Part shown: positions 45,201 to 57,611 of the stretch, in pieces | How the letters are laid out: each line of letters begins with the position of its first letter | How positions within the stretch are numbered: position 1 is the first letter of the stretch | Assembly: GCA_013115135.1 (NCBI GenBank) | Contig: JABANP010000038.1 | Coordinates: forward strand, 167,855-231,854 | Reading direction: 5' to 3' | Length of the DNA: 64,000 nucleotides | Origin: Perkinsus olseni | Taxonomy: Eukaryota; Perkinsozoa; Perkinsida; Perkinsidae | Translations under genes and position numbers: made by a program | The notes under the pieces: generated by a model | Seen by the model: only the letters and a program-made list of their open reading frames with translations | Told to the model about the DNA's origin: nothing | Database searches by the model: none

Positions 45201-48200
45201 TGACACCTGGTACTGCCCTACAGCAGTGAGGTCCTGTACATGACGAGCTAGATGGACGGCGAGTCTACGACTAGCGGCAGCGGATGGCTCCTGCCCTGCC
45301 GACTCAGCTGAGACCTGCCAAGACCAACCCATCACACTCTGCCGTACCCAACCTCCCTGACCTTCTCCAATGCCTCCTCAGCGCTGCGCCTCTTCCTTCG
45401 CTCTGTCTGCAGCATAGCGAGTATCTTTGCGGTCTCTCCCTAGACGTGACACGATCCTCTACACAGCAGCGATCGGACTCCCTCACCTCAGACTGCTTGG
45501 AGGAGCTCTTCAACGTAGCCATCAGACGATCGTTCAAACCCCAAAATCGAGGTTATGTACGCCTAAAGCTTCGAATGATGACGGCGACGGGGCAGCAGCA
45601 GCAGCAAGGGAGGCTGACCTCAGTGCGACTGGTCGCCTCGGCATCATCATCCTCCGCTGACTTCACCATCCTCTGCGCCCTGTCGACCACTGACGACAGC
45701 TTTGTTCTACTGGCCTCAGCAGCACTCTCCTTCCGAGCCTGCAATTAGTGAACTCACACACAAGGCGAGCCAGCATATCCTCCTCCCCACCCTTTCCTCG
45801 TTGACGTCCCTCTGTCGCCTCTCAGCCAGGTCGGCGTATTTATCGGCCAGCCTCTGGTACTGCTCCTTCAACTCGACGATCATCTCATCCTACAGGTTGC
45901 GAGTACGCTGTGCCGCCACGTTGCCGACCCGAACCCCACCTTCGCCTTGAGGGAGGCTGCTGCCTTGGACGCAATCTCCCGGACCTCGCTAATCTTGTCG
46001 GCCCCCGACTGCTGCCATGCCTTCGCCAGAGTAGCGCCCTTCTTATGCGCCTCCACCAGCTGCTCGTGCTGAAGGACACGGCATCACCTTCAGCATGCGC
46101 CGCCCGCGTACCATCGCCTTGAGCTGGTTATGGTAGTCGGTTGCCAGCGCTGCACGGCTCTCGGCCTCCCCACCCTGAAGCGTCCACAGACCACCACTAC
46201 AGCGAAAGCGGCGGCGAAGGGCCCTACCAAGACCGCCACATCCTTCACTAGGAGGTCCCTGTAGTCCGTGACTTGACTGATGAAGTCATCCCTAGCCTCC
46301 AATGCCTCGGTCAACTTGCCAATGTGCTCACCCTGAGCTCGGTGGTGCCAGCAGTGGCTGCATGCCGCTGGACGCCTACCTTCGCCCTGTTGTCCTGGTC
46401 GTACTCCTCTATCATAGACTCAGCACTGCAGAGGTCGTCTTGGGCTTTCTGCCACACAACCACCGATGAGTCACTGAACGGCATTGACAACAGCCCTTCC
46501 TACTGCGAACTCCTCATGCATCTCCTCGAGCCGTGCTCTAAGGCCCTCCATGTCCTTGTCCTTCGCGGCATCACCAGCCTTCAGCTCAGCCAACTGCTTC
46601 TTCTGAAGAAAGAGCCGGTGGTCGCACCTACCCTCCGCCCAGGGACCCTTACGGTTTCCTCCAGTTCACTTCGCGAAGTATCTGCCCGCTGCCTCTCTGC
46701 CTCCCTTCTGCTCCTCGGCCTTTGGACAGCTTGATCCTTCAGAGCATTGACGCTGGCTTGCAGGTCCGCAGCCGACTTCTCATACTCCTCAACCTGTCAA
46801 GCATTGACTACTAATGGCTTCCACAGGGCCCCGAGGGAAGACACCGAGTGGGACTTGCTATCGAGCACTGAATGATTGGCCCGCAGCCGAAGGGATGAGG
46901 AAATGGTCATTAATAGTGAGGAGCACGCATCTGCTATAACATCACGACTCGTGTTACAGGGAGTCATCATGACAACCATGCCGACAAGAAGGGGATGATG
47001 GAAAGTGTTCGAGCCCCTACCTGATGATTGGAGGTTGCTAGACTGGACTGTAGAGCGTTGATCTTCTCGTTCAGCTCCGTACATTCCGCTGTGGCTTTGG
47101 TCAATCTGAGCAGCAGCCCCGGACATAATTCAACCTCCTCCACCTTTACCACCTACTCAGCCTTGGCCTTCTCAGCTGCCTCTTGCAGCGTAGCCTCCCG
47201 GTCTTGGGCCTCGGTCAGGGCCATTTGAGCGTCCGAAAGCTCCTCTTCCTAAAACCAAGGGGGAAATGTCCTCCAACTTCGTGGAAGGCCGGGACGTACC
47301 AGGCCGTCGGCGAGGTTGGAGCGACCGATGGCTTGCTGTAACTGGTCCTTGAGATCAGCCATCTCCTCCTTGTACTTCACGTCCTCCGCGGCCTTATCGG
47401 TGGTCATTACTGAAGCAAAAGCCCTTACCCATGCGTGGCTATTAGCGATGACTGCCTACACACAAGCTCCTTAGCCTGTCCTTCTATCTGTGCCCTCAGC
47501 GCCTCTACTCTCTGTAGCAGGTCGTTATAGGTGGCCTCCTTAGCCTGGAGCTCTCGTCGAAGAGACTCCTGAAGATCGTGGGTCGTGCTACCGCCACCCT
47601 CGCCCGCCTAGTACCGCTTCCTCGCCGGCCCTAGCCTCCCCCTCTTCGGCATTCTTCTGTTGGTCCCTCAAGGTGAGTGCTGCTTCTGAGAGCTCCTGGA
47701 GAGTCCTCTCTCGACCAGCTTCCGATTCTGACACCTCTAGCGTCCATCTCCAAGCCACAACAAAGCCCGCCGCTACCTTTCAGCTGTGCCGTGATGTCCC
47801 CAACTCGCTGTTGAAGTTGTTCCACACTATTCTGCAGCTCCTCCACCTTCTCCGTTCGTTCGGCCAACTCTGCCCTCAAGGCAGCCTAACAACCGAATGA
47901 TCGTCCTCATCAAAAATCAAGACCCCTGATCAGATTTGATGCGACCTGAGCTCACAGCGTAGAGGGCGCATCAATCACGCCGAGGATAGCGCAGGACACC
48001 CCAGTAGTAGTTGTGCCGACCTTATCCTCCTCAGCCATCCTCGATGCCTCGGTAGTAGGCTCCTGTAGAGGGGTATTATCGCTATGCTGCCCCGCGGATG
48101 GCTCCAAGTCGACGACCTCGTAACTCGATGCCATCGACGATCCCTAAGACCAACCGAAATGGCGGCCCTACAGGCACTGCGCCGTCCTATACTACATCTT

Positions 48201-49299
48201 CCCGCTTGGGGGAATTGGCCCTCTCCAACTCTTCGATACGTGCCTCGTACTTCTCAGCAGCAGCCGCCTAATAGCCGCGTTGCACACCCTACCGCTCCAT
48301 TCCCAACTCACTTGAGCTCGGTGGGCCTCCTGCAGCTCCTGTCGCAGCTCTTCCACGGTCTTCTCCGCTGCACTTACTTGCCCGGCCAAGTCCTTATCTA
48401 ACAGTACCAACCATTTGATCTGCCGAGAGACGATGGTACTGTCATGAAGCTTACGTTGGTCCTCCTCAGCCCGCTGAGCCTCCGCCAGCCGGTCACGCAA
48501 CTCTGAGTTCTCCCCCTGAGTCACCGTGGCTGAAACACTCCTGAAGCCGCCCTTTCCACTACCTCTCTCCTCTGCAACTCAGCTTGGTACTTGTCCACGG
48601 TATCTTTTAATTGGCCCAGCTCCTCCCGAAGGCCCTGATCTTCCTCCTTATTCTGCTGGGCCTGGGAAGGCTGCGGCTCCTTAACAGTATGAGCCTCCTC
48701 CAAGGCTGATTGCAGGGCTGTGATCTGACAAGACGTCGCCTTTGCTCCCTCAGTAGGGAGCGCTGTTTTCGATACTGGCCCTCTTGCCATGTCTTAATAA
48801 CAGCAATAAAACAGCAGCGGAACGAGCACTGTTCTAGAGCGGCCAACACAACGTGGAGCCGTGGCTGTGCTAGCCTCCCTTCTCCCTATCACCTTCGCCT
48901 CCTGCTCCTCTACCCTATTCCTCAACTTCTTAACATCACCGTCGTCTACGGGATTAGTACTCAGTCGGTTGTTTTCCTACATCGCGAGTAACTCAATCAC
49001 GCTGCCACCTTCCCTGCCTTGGCGCCTACCGTCTGCAGCATCTGGACAGTCTGCTGTAATTGCTCAGCTTCCCCTTCCTTATTGGACAGGGCAGCCCTCA
49101 GCTGATCCGCCAGGGTCGATTCTGACAGACCGTCCTCCCAACAGACAGCGCCCCCATGGCAGGAAGTCCTACCTCTATTCAGCCGCTCCATCGCCGAGTC
49201 CAACTTCATCTGCATATCCTGAAGCTCCTCGCTGCGCCAGTCCCCTGCTGACTCGATCGACTCTGACATGAACTCAGCAGTGGACGCCAGACGGACCAT
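42289..49299 (-). CDS. large coiled-coil protein with acidic, repeat-containing C-terminal half
   Basis: Read leftward from M at about 49299 (EELQDMQMKLDSAMERLNR), many small exons give long heptad coiled coil, for example LREELGQLKDTVDKYQAEL (about 48620), LRDRLAEAQRAEED (about 48490), VEELRQELQEAHRAQ and LQNSVEQLQQRVGDITAQL (about 47830). The final 2.5-kb exon (about 44866 to 42289) is acidic and Ser/Pro/Ala-rich. It carries a decapeptide tandem array, several Trp-acidic motifs (GWDNF, WDEW, DDFWGAWED, GWDDHVE) and ends DDDFWDLLNSA. No known family was recognised. Trp-acidic peptides often bind adaptor or trafficking proteins, so a tethering role is possible but is inference. The start and several exon joins are approximate; more than one gene cannot be excluded between 44.9 and 49.3 kb. 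Confidence 0.55.
43345..43594. repeat. 30-bp minisatellite, about 8 copies, coding
   Basis: A 30-bp unit (on + starting gccgtcgtccgcgg) repeats head to tail with few changes. The variable base at the unit start is c or g, and the copies alternate between them. On the reverse strand it encodes ten residues, HGVVAPADDG or HGVVAPADDA, inside the acidic half of the coiled-coil protein. Because 30 is a multiple of three, copy-number change keeps the frame. Confidence 0.95.
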
Positions 49300-49573
49300 C
49301 GCCTCTCCCCACCTGCAGATCGCTGCAAGCCTCCGTCCCTCCCCTCCTGGGAATCTGCTGGATGATGCGGCTGCTGCTGATGCTGGGGATGTTGGTGACC
49401 CTCACCCTGTGAGTCCTCCCCGAAAAACCGGGATAACATTGAGCAGAAAAAACTACAACAGCGGTAACGCGATCGAGCCCTGGGTTCAACACCGCGGGTG
49501 AGGATGCATTCGTGAAACCAAGACTTGAAAAATACCATCAGCCGGATGAGGTGAAGGAGTGGTATCGGGCGAG

Positions 49574-51477
49574 CTATACCTTGTAATAATTGGCCTCAAC
49601 AAATGGCATCTTAGTGACCTGATGATGATGATGACGACTGGCTGGTCATCACGACCATCACAGACTTACTGTCGCTTCGTTGATCTTCTTCCTAACCTCG
49701 GTCTGCACTACTGTATCACTCTTACTGTAAGCAGTGCTGACATACCCCATGGCAACTGGACGATTGAGGGTTGGGCTGAAGGTCCCCGAGGTGACCTCTC
49801 CAATCTGATGATACGATGGTGAAGATAACCTCTCTCGAAGCATGCAATAGACGACGTACCTTATTCCCTTCAGTATCGAGTATCAGGCTGCCCTCTCTAG
49901 CTGGCGGGCCCGTTACCAACAGTCCCACCCGCTTGCGATCAACTCCACCTACAAGAGACGCTGACCAGAGACAGACCGATAAGATCTATCAGTGGCCTAC
50001 CTTTCTTGACTTGCCTCAAGAAGATGTCAGCTCCCGGGAAGTTAGCCTCAGTGCGACGGCGCTTCGACACCGTCCAAGCCAGTGCTGCCTCGGCGACTAA
50101 CAGAAGACCTAGATTCCCAGGGAGCTCCACCCGAATGCATCCTCACCAGTAGTCGTCTCAGAGATGTCATGACCGTAGAGACACAGGCCCGCCTCAATAC
50201 GGAGTGTGTCCCTCGCCCCCAATCCTGCCGGGAGGACCGCCTGACTGGACCGACCATCGTCACTGTGCTACACGCCAGGGTCCAATGACCTCATTCTCTA
50301 GCATTTTATCCGCTATAGCGTTGACGCCTTGTGAGGTTGGGATGGACAGCTCAAAGCCGTCCTCCCCAGTATATCCACACCGCGTGACCGTAACATTAGG
50401 TACACCATTGACCGTAGTAGCGAAGGACACCATAAACGGCACCTACGGTACGTCGGCTGCACCGGGTCTGCACTACTGCGAGTAGAGTAGTACCTTGGTG
50501 AGGTCCTCAGACAGCATAGGTTGAAGTACCTCCATCGCCTTAGGGCCTTGCAGGGCTATCAGCGAGGCCTCAGGATGCGGCTCTAGGCTCACATCACCGT
50601 CAAAGTCCTCCAGAGCTCTCTCCTGAATGAAGGAAGGGTGGCAGTAGCCAGAGTGTGACAGGCCGCTGCTATTACTATATGTTTCATGTCCTTATCAGTG
50701 TTGCTGGCGTTGAGGACGACATAGAGATGATCGCCTTCATTGCATATTACTGTATCGTCTACGATGGTTGACTGAGGTGTTGTGAGGAGGGTGAGTCTAC
50801 CTGACACGGCCACACTATCGCACCGAGTAGTACATAGAGTGCCCCGCGAGAAATCCGCTCGAGCGGTCTATCATGCCGCGATCAACCGAGAAAGAATGGC
50901 GTCGATATAATCACATGAGCCATTCGGACATACCGACCTGAGTCTGTCAAATGGTCATTCGGAATGACCAGTTGGGCCTATGTTCTGGCAGTCTCATTCA
51001 AGCTACAAGTCACTAGGCCGGCTCGTGTGCATCACCACCACTATTAGGATAAGAAGACTCCCCCACCCACCTTCCCCTGGTTTTAGTATCTGCAAGTCCC
51101 CCACTGTGAGGGACTCCATGAAGCGCACCCTATCCTTGCCGTATACCCGTAGCTGTCCCATATGAGAGACATCAAACAGAGAAGCGTCGGCCCTGATGAA
51201 CATAATACCGTGTGAAAAGCTGCCATCGCAAGACTACCGTGTATGAAGGCAGCTAGTGATGATGCCGGTATCCTTGTACTGGACAGGCATACTCCAGCCG
51301 GCAAAGTCCACCATCTTCCCTCCATGCGCTAGGTGGAAGTCGTACCTAGTTTAACACTCCCTTATAAGTATCGGGGAGAAGCTCTTACAAAGCAGTCCTC
51401 TTCAGGGATGTTGCAGCTGCAGTAGTAGCAGCAGCTGACAGCCGTATAGCCCCCTTAGAAAATGCATGGCGCAGCAT
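49574..51477 (-). CDS. GCVT: aminomethyltransferase (glycine cleavage T protein), mitochondrial
   Basis: Transfers the methylene group from the H-protein-bound intermediate to tetrahydrofolate, releasing ammonia, in mitochondria. ATG at 51477 opens a basic, Ala/Ser/Thr-rich transit peptide ([19 protein letters not shown]). After an intron comes [20 protein letters not shown], then [20 protein letters not shown] (about 51175), [19 protein letters not shown] (about 50570) and [17 protein letters not shown] (about 50385). [20 protein letters not shown] (about 50200), [13 protein letters not shown], and [11 protein letters not shown] with VAMGYV (about 49790) follow. The last exon, [12 protein letters not shown], ends at 49574. 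These cover the folate-binding and C-terminal barrel regions. The frame is intact across about nine introns. Confidence 0.93.
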
Positions 51478-52170
51478 AGCGGACAAGCTCTGAGGTCGGG
51501 GTCAGAAGATATGCTCCGACTGAATGAAGACACTTCAACGCAACCCATTGACAACGGTGAAATGAACAACCACCCTAGCAACATGCAGCTGAGGCTCCAC
51601 TGGCCAGTAGTGTCAACTTCATCGTGGAGGAAGTGGTCGGCGTCCACCCAGATCTCGAAGTCGATCGCTGGCGGCTCGAGAGTAACTAACGTGTCCTATC
51701 GTCAGTAGAGTGGCTTCGACAGAGGATACTTGAGGAAGTCCCGAAGTATAGGGTCTTCGATATCCTCCCAACGCCTCTCTCCCGAGGCAGATTCAATGCA
51801 GCAGCCTATCAATGATGCATCATCCAGAGGAGCCCTACTTGGGGGACCCTCGGTTCCACTCCCTAGAGCAGCGGAGCCTCCACGGACCCTAGAACGGCCG
51901 AGACGGGCTGTACGCAAGTACAGAGGCATCCGCCCTACCTGGGCGAGTCAGTGGCGGAAAGCGATTGACGACTAGTATTCACAACAGCAGTTGGCTTCAT
52001 GCTCGACGTCTCTGTTCTCTCTAGGCCTCCCTGACTAAGACGCCTGTCGGGGTGGGCTCTGCTAACCTCTTGCTGTAACCGAGCCGAGGAGCAAGATATT
52101 GACGTCGTGACCCTCGGCGGCGCAGAGCTGCGGCTACATCCCTGAACATTGCCTGGGAACAACTCCGAGG
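51478..52170. other. 693 bp with uncertain coding content
   Basis: Overlapping ORFs lie on both strands (51702-51929 -, 51730-51975 +, 51935-52162 -). The + ORF ends with KYRGIRPTWASQWRKAI, loosely like the start of an AP2 domain, but no continuation was found. The true gene, if any, could not be decided. Confidence 0.3.
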
Positions 52171-52834
52171 TCAGCTCGCCGCTAGCACCTTATCGGCATT
52201 ATAACTGCACGGGCTTCGTTCGTGGCCTGCCTTTGAGGCTGTGACGGGATTCAGTGCATCCCCTGCAAGCTCTTCATGCTCTTCATTGCCCATGCCCCCA
52301 TCATGTTGGGTAGCACCTTCATTCTCTTCTGAGTCGTCCCTTCCAGACGATACACCCCTCCCGCTCGTGTGCTGATCGTCCTTCCTCCCCAGACTCTCGC
52401 CTGAGCCCTCCATCACAGCAGCCCCAGGAGGACCAGCTGCACCAATGGCGACACCGAAGAGAGCATCCACATCGGAGTAGTTGGTATCTACACGACTGAG
52501 GCCTGCTACGAGGTCGTCACGAATAGTTCTCTCTCACAGAGCACGCCTGATCGTCTCCTGCCCTTCCCTTTCTGCCGCCCCACCAGCGTTAGAAACATCG
52601 CCGAGGCCTCAGCTCGCGACGCGAAGTAATGCAGCTCATGGCAGCAGTAGTCTATGAACTCGATACAGGATACGGTACTGTCCACGATGATGATGATAGC
52701 AAACCGCCTTCCCCACCACCTCTGTATTACCCTGTACTGGTAGTGTCCATCGCCTCCAAAATCTCCCTCAGGCTCCCCAACTGGCCCTTCAAGTAGCTGC
52801 CGAACGCCTCCACTTGCGACACCTCTATCACCAT
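52171..52834 (-). CDS. unidentified protein, acidic C-terminus
   Basis: Reverse-strand coding-like exons: VSQVEAFGSYLKGQLGSLRE from M at about 52834, then CIEFIDYCCHELHYFASRA (about 52660), then LVAGLSRVDTNYSDVDALFG (about 52490). A long acidic Ser/Gly/Glu-rich tail ends at 52171. The helical first exons look like part of an alpha-helical domain, but I do not recognise it. It may extend in either direction. Confidence 0.4.
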
Positions 52835-53049
52835 GAAGAGCTCTCAGGAAGCCTCAACAGGCAGCATGGGAAACCCACTAGCACCATTGATGATATCCTC
52901 CCCTATTTTAGAGCACAACAGCGGAAAGATTCTCGAATAGGAAACTGGAAGGACGTGGTAAAGTGTGGATGATCGTAGGTGTTCAATAATGATGATGTCA
53001 TCATCCAGTCGGCATCAGCCTGTTGTTGTTATGTACGTGAAAGGTGGCG

Positions 53050-56000
53050 CTACGAGGCGAAGTTCCTGCGGTGACCACCACTGCCAACTCCTGCTCGGGA
53101 GACCTCGAATATCCGGTCCAGGAGATCTGGGAGGAGCTTGGAGGGCATGGGGCAGACGTGAGAGGGTGCAGTCGGCTCGACAAGGCTGTTCAATGCGCTC
53201 ATCTGAGCAAGTGAACGGTAACCTAAAGACCTCCCGCGCGCCCGGAAATTACCACATTGACGTTCTTGAGCTTGTCATCAGCAAGGTTCCACTGATCCAT
53301 AGCTTCGATGAGGTCCTCAATCCCCTCTCTTCCTCCTCGTCATCCATCTTCTCATCTACTATCATCCTGTTGTCCTCGGCCGCCTCCTCCATACTGGGCA
53401 CATAATCAACATGCATCGCTGCATTGATCTTAGTAAGACCCTCTACTGGGGAGTCGGGATCAAGCTTCAGGACCTACCACTGCCACGATGCTGCCGCTAA
53501 GAGAACGGTTGGTTAGACTACCTTGCCCGATTGCTCCCATACTATAACGAGACCAGTAGAGAGAACACAGGAGCTGACTGCTGGTGCGGGAAGAGGGACA
53601 CTTGAAATGAGCTTCAAGGATGGTGCAGAGAAGCAGAGGACCTGATGGTGAAGGCCGTGGGAACAGCGCGGGCCTCCTCATCACCCCACCTTGCGAGGGC
53701 ACGTGACGAACATCTTCTCCTGGCCTATCTGTGCTGAGAGGGCGGATGCCTTCCCGTGGAAGGTGATGGTCTTGGTGGTCTTCAGAGTGAGGAGATCCAC
53801 CGACGACAGTAGGGAAGCTGAAGCGATAGATTGACGGCGACAGAGAGATCAACAACCCTTCGACTACTACCATGTTTGGATGTTGTTAGACAATACAACC
53901 GAGTGCCATGAAGGTGCACTCCCTTCACTTCCATGGACAGATGCTGAAGACGGCATCGAATATGATCGTCAGGGCGGACGGAACCCCATCACTTACGATT
54001 CGGCCAGCGGTCAACTCAGTAAAGTTATCAAGTGACCATATCGGTTACATAGTTCCCAAATGCTGCTACCAAAACCTACAGTACATGCAAAGTGGCAGGC
54101 AGGGAGAAGGCAGCGGCAATCCTACCGAGCCCTCCTCATCACAGGTCATAGCTTGAGGGGTGGTATGGCCTCTCCAGGCGAGGGAGGCCCTGAGCTCCCA
54201 TCTACTACCGCTATTGCCGGCCTTCTCGTCTACTGTCGTCAAGCCCCACACAGAGACGGTTCCTGACATCACAGTGAGCGAGGGAGGTGGAAGGCGACGA
54301 ACTCACCGTCCCTAGAAGCTGAGGCGAAGAGTTGTTCAGATTCGGATCCATCAGCAGCAGTATGAGGTAACTTCCGCTTTATAGGTAATAAGGCGGTGAT
54401 ACGATCGTTATGCGGTGACACGCAGACCTAAGCGTGATAGCGGTCCGCTTGGCAGGCTTCCCTCGCAGCTTCACTACAGTGTGGAGCCTGTTGGCTTTCC
54501 TATCCCAGAATTTCAACAGAGTCTCGTCCCCTTCCCCGTCGACGGCACTAGGGCGATGGAGAGCGCCCACCAGCCAGGACCCGTCAGAGCTTCCACTACT
54601 AGTTGAGACCACCTGATGAGGGACAACACAATGGCCGTACTGAGGCGGTCGGTGAGAGTACCCAGGGAACAGCCGGTATCGCAGACTTGCTGCCAGTTTG
54701 CCAGGCTGTGGTAACGAAGTTACGGGCAACCAAAGGGACGATCTCGTCAGCCAAGCGGAGCTCCACTGCATCGAATACCTTGCAAGAGCGTCGTCAATGT
54801 AGATATCCCAAAACGTCAGCCGTGGGAATAGAACCCACCATCTTCTCAAGTAGAGCCATAGGACATGCCCGCTACACTACCTGTACATCCGTGAAAGCTG
54901 GTGAGCTAACAAGGACGGTGTTGTCCTCCAACGGTGTAAGATAGCAACCAGAGCTGGATGATGCTGTCGACGCCCCTTCTGTCGCAAGGGAATCGATCTT
55001 CTTAGTCTTCCTATTCCCTTCGTCCACAGCAGCAGACTCAGTAGTGGCCATACCGTAAAGCGTACATTTCCTACAGAACCCTGTCTTTATCAACCTGCAG
55101 CTCCACACAGTACTACAGTTGATTGTTATTAACATCGACGATCGACACGGAGTTGCCCTTGCCAATGACAGCCACGAGGCCCTGTTTGGCGGGACCAACT
55201 GCCATCTGAGCAGCCCCACTGCGGGCTATACGGGGCAGCACTCCCGGGTGCCTCTGAGATGGTGATGTCCACTGGCACAGAACCTAGACGAGAAGGACTG
55301 TGGAAGCTGATAGGGAGCCTCTATAGACTACCGCTTCCCCAGCGACCGATATAAGGACTTCGCTGGCTCCGGCGAAGACCAGGCCTTTAACGGACGTACA
55401 GTGCCAGTGTTGTTCGCTCTTCACAGCTTCCCGCTCTCCGGGGCCCACAAGAGACCTATTGCCTTCACCCGAGAAGACATACCTATACTGATCATGAGGC
55501 CAAGCAATGAAGTCACACCATTACTACCATCTCCTGATTCGGCCGTTCTGATCACCTGTGGCGACGTGGTCATCCGAAGGGTGGAAGGCCAAAGCCTACA
55601 AACCAGTAATCGTCACCAGCACAATGTGTCTTATCCTTACAGTGAGCCTGTTGTGAGTAGATCCTCGCAGCGGCTGTCGCCATTCCCTGGTGACCTTCTC
55701 GCTACGGCAGTTAACCAACAAGCGTCCAGCATGACCCCCGACCTAAAAGGCCGCTACAAGGGAGCCATTGACAGCTCGTTCGCTTACAATAGCGGCGGCG
55801 AAGCGACCAGAAGGGGACACTTGCATAGCGTGAATGCAACCCGCATAAACGTGAGCGTATCTGCCGAAGATCCTCATCGTAGCATCCAGCCCATGACCCC
55901 ACTGTACTACACTTTGCCGGTGGATATGTCAAATTCACAGAGGGTACCCTTAGGGTAGGCTGGAGTGGCTCCTTCAGCCTCCAGTACTACATACCTAGTT

Positions 56001-56508
56001 CGGAGAGGCCTGGCGGGCGGCTGATGGCGCTTCTGTTAGTACCAGACATTCCCCGCCTTATCAGTGTCCATGAAGCGGAATTGGCTTGTTTAGTTGGTGG
56101 ACCTTCGAGCACACGTCCCCCTTCCAATCCCGAATAGTACCATCCAAACTGCAACCTAGTTCAAATGTCAATAAGGGGCTTCCTAGGGGGGGAATAGACT
56201 TACTGACTAAGTCGCCATCGGAATTGAGGCAGAGGCCAGTGACGGCATCCTCGTGGCCACACAATACCGATACCAATCGTTCAGCACTGATGCTGTATTT
56301 AAGGATCTCCTTCCCACTACCGCAGTAGAGGAACCTAGGGGGAACGGTAGTCACCGACTGACCTCAAGTCTGCTGTTTACTTGCTGTCCCGAGAGAACAC
56401 TGGCTTCACTTTAGAAAGGTCCCCCGATATGATCTCCGCCCGTAGGGATGGGACGTCGGCGAAATCCACCTTCTGGGGCTTCATTGAGACGCCCGTCGCA
56501 GGACTCAT
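53050..56508 (-). CDS. WDR75: WDR75/UTP17-like WD40 protein (small-subunit processome)
   Basis: UTP17 acts in the t-UTP subcomplex in early pre-rRNA transcription and processing in the nucleolus. ATG at 56508 opens MSPATGVSMKPQKVDFADVP. An intron of 43 bp joins KP to SVTTVPPRFLYCGSGKEILK, then HEDAVTGLCLNSDGDLV and SCSLDGTIRDWKGDV (about 56130-56290), closely matching the WDR75 'YSCSLDGTIKLW' repeat. Later come AVIGKGNSVSIVDVNNNQ (about 55150), ETLLKFWDRKANRLHTVVKL (about 54520), LLTLKTTKTITFHGK (about 53780), the acidic EEAAEDNRMIVDEKMDDEEE and IEDLIEAMDQWNLADDKL. The C-terminal APSHVCPMPSKLLPDLLDRI matches the family's end, with the stop at 53050-53052. The middle exons (54.9-56.0 kb) are incompletely resolved. 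Confidence 0.75.
54811..54895 (-). tRNA. tRNA-like fragment (B-box and T arm)
   Basis: On the reverse strand a perfect 5-bp T stem (GTGGG/CCCAC) encloses loop TTCTATT, with an A-box-like TAGTGTAGCGG about 45 nt before it. The acceptor halves do not pair. Probably a tRNA relic inside an intron or exon border of the WD40 gene. Confidence 0.35.
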
Positions 56509-56545
56509 ACAATAACAACAAACAGATACGCCTAATGCGATGAAC

Positions 56546-56641
56546 AAGGTGGACCCGTCTGTGATGGTTAATGGATTGCTGGCTGGCCGCCGTCACGCGC
56601 CACGAAATTATCAGGTCTCGGGTTCGAACCCCGCACCAGAC
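56546..56641 (+). tRNA. tRNA-like element, class II-like, probably non-functional
   Basis: CCGTCTG near 56549 pairs perfectly with CAGACGG at 56636-56642. An A-box TGGTTAATGG and a B-box GGTTCGAACC lie between them at tRNA-like spacing. The anticodon arm is poorly paired and two extra bases sit between the T arm and the acceptor. A degenerate Ser/Leu-type tRNA or tRNA-derived repeat fits best. Confidence 0.4.
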
Positions 56642-56645
56642 GGAC

Positions 56646-56813
56646 TTATAAAGTTCGCTTATAAGCCGTCACCATGCCTTGAATAGCCAGCGTCTCTGCC
56701 TGCCGCGAGAGCAGGGGAATTCCTGAAGCACTCAGCCCATCTCTACCAGTCGTAGAAGTAACCCAAACGGCCATCACCGGTGCGAGGAAGAGAATCGAGC
56801 GAGTAAATTCCAT
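56646..56813 (-). CDS. small secreted-looking ORF
   Basis: The reverse-strand frame from ATG 56813 gives about 55 residues: a signal-peptide-like start MEFTRSILFLAPVMAVWVTS, then a polar stretch ending at 56646. No family was recognised. It could be the first exon of a larger secreted protein or a chance ORF. It is adjacent to the giant secreted repeat gene but divergent from it. Confidence 0.3.
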   Translation of the reverse strand: MEFTRSILFLAPVMAVWVTSTTGRDGLSASGIPLLSRQAETLAIQGMVTAYKRTL

Positions 56814-57611
56814 TGCGAGACTGCTGCTACTGCAGTTGTCAAGCACACGTATTGGGAGCTTCTAACGAGACATCCTGTCTCTGCTGTCAGTCTTTGGACG
56901 TGATTGAGACTGCCCCTCAATCACCTTCACAGTGGTGGCCCTCGCGATCGAGCGAAGCCCTGGAGGTTCAGCATAAATGATCATACACACACATGAACCA
57001 TTTACGTCGCTTAATGTAAGACTGCGCTATCCGAAGTGACGAATCAGAATCTGAGGCTGACTACATTGTCGAAGAATCAGAGGCAAGCGTGGTGGTTCGA
57101 TAGGTGTATGTTAGCTGTTGAATCTCTCCAGTAACAATCGGGCGTCCAGCACCGTGCTCACCCCGTGCACGCCTGGTTCTAATCAAAACAATGGGACTAA
57201 ACCCTGATTGTCACCACCGAATGCACGTACCGCAGAGTGGCTGTGAGGACCGTACGTATCTCATAACTGCTTCTCCACCGGCGGAGTAAATTGAGAGACC
57301 ACCCACCCGTCAGTAATGGTGATAGCTCGGTTCTTTGTACGGACGTTGTAATGCGTACGAGGCTCAGTTATGTGGATCGCTACAAGATTTCTTCGCCTAC
57401 CACTACGTCTGTGTAGATGCGTCAGTCAAAGAAGAGCTGCTATGCGGACGGTGTAGCTCTTGCTTCGCTCAGTGAACTTATCAGGTATTCCAGATATTCG
57501 CTTTCGTTGAGATCGATGAGGTTATGGGTGCGCTCAAGACCTTCTTGCCGTTGAGTTTGTCACATATCGGGAAGGAGCTACCCTGGCCGAGTGCAGTTTA
57601 TCAAACTCATC
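56814..57611. promoter_or_regulatory. upstream region of the repeat-protein gene
   Basis: About 800 bp with stops in all frames, the only stretch available for the promoter and 5' UTR of the gene starting at 57612. No defined promoter element was recognised. Confidence 0.3.

Noticed and set aside
51730..51975. AP2 domain protein (KYRGIRPTWASQWRKAI)
   Set aside because: Only the first strands resemble AP2. A stop follows at once and no spliced continuation with the rest of the domain was found.
53330..53430. A -1 frameshift in WDR75 between the acidic stretch and IEDLIEAMDQW
   Set aside because: A 35-bp GT...AG segment or a miscounted G run could explain it; not enough evidence for a pseudogene, because the conserved C-terminus follows.
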